Position numbers and translations under genes: made by a program. A stretch of 64,000 nt of DNA from Aphrophora alni (Eukaryota; Arthropoda; Insecta; Hemiptera; Aphrophoridae), in the NCBI GenBank assembly GCA_963513935.1, contig OY740776.1, positions 14,681,819 through 14,745,818 on the forward strand. The letters run 5' to 3'. Positions 61,312 through 64,000 of the stretch are shown in pieces. Numbering within the stretch: position 1 is the first letter of the stretch; every line of letters begins with the position of its first letter. Below the pieces are notes generated by a model that saw nothing but the letters and a program-made list of their open reading frames with translations, did no database searches and was not told the DNA's origin.

Positions 61312-61524
61312 GTAATTTTGTTATTAGACATAGTTGTAATAAATTTTAAAACTGTATGTTTCATTTTTTATTCTAAGTTTTTAAATTCATGTTTGTGATT
61401 ACTTTGGTGATGTTCATTTTATTTTCATTACACATTTTAATAGCGTTTTTCGTTTTAGGAGCAAAAACCAGATGCTGGTCCAGGCGATTCAAGTGAATAT
61501 ATCAAACTTAAAGTTGTGGGAAAC
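61297..61524 (+). CDS. SUMO: SUMO-1-like ubiquitin-like modifier, first 27 residues (3' partial)
   Basis: Two exons are visible. Exon 1 (61297-61311) encodes MSDSQ and is followed by gtaatt. Exon 2 (61459-61524) encodes EQKPDAGPGDSSEYIKLKVV plus GN, then gtaagt. Both junctions are phase 0. This is the disordered SUMO N-terminus and first beta strand; EYIKLKV is the SUMO-1-type strand, while SUMO-2/3 types read more like INLKV. SUMO is conjugated to lysines of nuclear proteins by the Aos1/Uba2-Ubc9 system. The rest of the ubiquitin fold and the C-terminal diglycine must lie after 64000; I found no further exon in 61525-64000. Confidence 0.88.
61459..61524 (+). CDS. SUMO: SUMO exon 2
   Basis: The acceptor is cgttttag before 61459 and the donor is gtaagt at 61525. 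It is 66 nt and phase 0 at both ends. It encodes the acidic linker and the first beta strand. Confidence 0.88.
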
Positions 61525-62029
61525 GTAAGTTGTTTATGCCAGTGCAATTTTTCCTAAAACTAACCTAGGTAGCTTTGTAAAATCCCTTGCCTGTTCAAGT
61601 AGGTACTTTAGCAGAAATTTCAAACCAGTATTTTTTTTAAAGCGTTGTCTTATTCAAACATTTGTTTTGTTATATATTACTTGAAACATGAATTATTAAT
61701 CAATTAAAGTTTTATTTTGTTTCTACTCCAAAATAGTCTTAAACTTATAATCTGTGTATACCCAGGCTACCATGTGATTTCATAATATGGGTTGTGGTTA
61801 TATGTGGGGCTATTGTAATGTTGATAACTAAATATATTAGCCTTATAATTCATCTTTTCTATGATAAAATGTCAGTAGGCTAACAATTTGAGAGATTTCT
61901 TTTTTACTTGGGAACATGTCAATACCAAGATAGGCTATTAAAAGGGTATTTATGCATTGAAGTTTACCCTACTTTTTAGTCACTAAAACCGATGCAAATA
62001 AATTATTTACCTTGTTTGTCATTAATCTG

Positions 62030-63040
62030 ATATTTTTTAACAACATGAAACAATTTTCAAATCTCAAAATCCATTAATATTGAAGAAAGTTACAATTTTA
62101 TTAGACACAATTGATTTAGGCTTTTTCGGGTTATGACGAATGTGTACAATGACAACGTGTGTCAGGTTTGTGATTGCATTACCAGTCTATGTTTCTGTTA
62201 TACGCTGTATGTTAAATTAGTGTAAATTAAAGGACAAAGGTAAACTATTTAAAACATATACATATATAAAAGGACCTTTGTAAACATATACTCTTAATAC
62301 AGTCACAAACTTGAATCACGTCTTTATATACATTCGTAATAACCCAAATATAAGCTTTAATTCCTTGTGTAAAAAAATGTCAGTTTCTTCAATATTAATG
62401 TTTTTTTACACAAACTTGAAAATTGTTTCGTGTTGTTAAAAAATAGGCTATTTGATTAATGACAAAGAAGGTAAATAGTGTAAGTTTGCATGATTTTTAG
62501 CGACTAATATCTAGGGTGAACTTCAATCCATAATTAACATTAAAGGTAAGTAAAGTTCTATAAATACCAAATTTCATCAATTAATGGTAGGTCTAACCTA
62601 GCTTAACATTAAAAAATAGTTCTTTCTAAAAAATAATCCAGAATTGATAAATGTAATTTTTCTAAACAAACATTTCACAGTAATTGTGCATTGAAGACCA
62701 CCCTAGTTTTTAGTTGCTTAAAACTATGCAAACTTAATCTATTTACCTTGTTTCCAAGTCTCAAAATCTATTAATATTTAATAAACTTACAATGTTAGAC
62801 ACAAGGAATTTATGCTTTTTTGGGGTTATGTGTACAATGACGATGTGAGTCAAGTTTGTGACTGCATTATCAGTCTTATATTTATATTATACGTTGTAAG
62901 TTACATTAGTGTAAATTAAGGAACAAAGGTCTGGGAATGTTTTAATGATAAAGCACATTCGTCATAACCCAAATAAGCCTTATTTCTTTGTGTCAAAAAG
63001 TGTCAGTTACTTCAATATTAATAGTTTAAGTTTATCATAA
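62030..63040. repeat. Duplicated inverted-repeat unit in SUMO intron 2
   Basis: Copy A (about 62070-62400) and copy B (about 62760-63040) share TTAATATT..AAGAAA..TTACAA-type arms, GGGTTATG..GTGTACAATGAC and GTGTAAATTAA. Within each copy the two halves are imperfect complements (CGGGTTATGACGAATGTG versus CATTCGTAATAACCCA). Confidence 0.6.
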
Positions 63041-63071
63041 TGATAGTCTAGAGTAACCGGATATGCTTGAA

Positions 63072-63300
63072 TAACTATTTGTTATCTTTGACTTACCGCC
63101 AGCAATCCTAGATTAGTACTTTTTTTCAGTTTATATTGTCATATATTTCATTACACGTTTGTGTAATCTTTGATTAGTTCTTTTTTTCAGTTTATATTGT
63201 CATATATTTCATTGTATTGTAATGAAATATATGACAATATAAACTGAAAAAAAGAACTAATCAAGGATTGCTGGCGGTAAGTCAAAGATAACAAATACCG
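63072..63300. repeat. Palindrome in SUMO intron 2
   Basis: TTTGTTATCTTTGACTTACC and GCCAGCAATCC at the left are mirrored at the right (63262-63298). An inner unit with TTTTTTTCAGTTTATATTGT is tandemly duplicated on the left and present once inverted on the right, so the left arm holds an extra copy. Confidence 0.8.
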
Positions 63301-64000
63301 GTAGTTTTAAGTTTGCATGATTTTTTTTTTTTTTTAGTGACTAGCCTAAATTGTAAAATGAGCTTCAATGCATAATTACCCATTCTACATCACACTTCAT
63401 TTAACAATCTTTAAAAATATAATTTTTCATTTATTTACGGTGATCAAAATAGTTGTGTATTCATTTTAATAATGTTGCCCTGATATTCTTAACAATTTTG
63501 ATAATTGTTAAGAAGTGCATGGCTATTGTAACACCCATTTTTTCTTATAGTGTTAAAGAATACAATCCGCTGAATAAGAAAAAAAACAAAACAAAAAACC
63601 TATAATAAGGAAATGTGCGAGTTCAAAGTTGGGAAAGTTAGTTTACAAGTGGGACAAATATAACACAATCTAGGCTAACTTGACCTATTCTCAGAATTAT
63701 CGTGCATCATACATTGTGCAAATTTGTCAAACCTGATTTTAGGATAAAATAGTTTGTCTATTTGAGTATATAACATAACCTGACCCAATCTAACCTATTT
63801 ATGGAGTTTTGGTATTCACAGAAATTTTAGTAATAATAGTTTTAGTTGTGAAAATGTTGGTTACACTGATCTGAACAATTACCATGATTTCTGTAACTTT
63901 GGTGATTTTTTTAAATAGGTATGTAAATAAAACCAAAGTTACATATCTAACCTCTTCTAGGCATTAGGCGTACTATATTTATAAAGTCTGCAGTGTATAT
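63301..64000. other. SUMO intron 2 sequence, to window end
   Basis: No exon with SUMO motifs was found; the gene continues beyond the window. Confidence 0.45.

Overview
The window looks like nuclear DNA from an arthropod, most probably an insect. It is AT-rich, its genes are cut by long introns with canonical GT-AG sites, and introns and intergenic DNA are filled with MITEs, mariner remnants and non-LTR retrotransposon remnants. I cannot place it to order or species; a hemipteran-like genome is a guess.

Three protein-coding genes are supported. (1) Positions 5460-41129 (+) hold the C-terminal half, about 1009 residues in 16 exons, of the E3 ubiquitin ligase Ubr3. The reading phase is continuous across all 15 introns. 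The UBR box and N-terminal half must lie before position 1. (2) Positions 57210-57965 (-) hold a complete intronless 251-residue Aph-1, the multipass subunit of gamma-secretase. (3) From 61297 (+), two small exons encode the first 27 residues of a SUMO-1-like modifier; the remaining exons lie beyond position 64000. Aph-1 and SUMO are divergent, about 3.3 kb apart.

The rest is mostly repeats. Seven elements begin CAGTAGA and are flanked by TA where both ends can be read, as in pogo/Tigger-type elements (4758, 18530, 27991, 32180, 39784, 43725, 47334). Several TTAA-flanked elements look piggyBac-like (3126-3817, 13411-15136 with a second TTAA element nested at 13609-14660, 50248-50669). There are large foldback elements and palindromes (16341-16636, 17610-17820, 23752-23940, 35968-36174, 44704-45607, 56212-56828, 63072-63300). 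Broken mariner transposases and non-LTR reverse transcriptase or RNase H remnants lie in the Ubr3 introns. Insertion order can be read at several nested sites.

The most interesting structure is a set of about eight hammerhead-ribozyme-like motifs (a CUGANGA-like box, a short hairpin, then GAAAC), many inside inverted-repeat units. Hammerheads of this kind are known from Penelope-like elements. The other main points are an internal sequence shared by elements with different termini, and a candidate 21-nt phase-neutral microexon in Ubr3. No CRISPR array, operon or rRNA gene is present.
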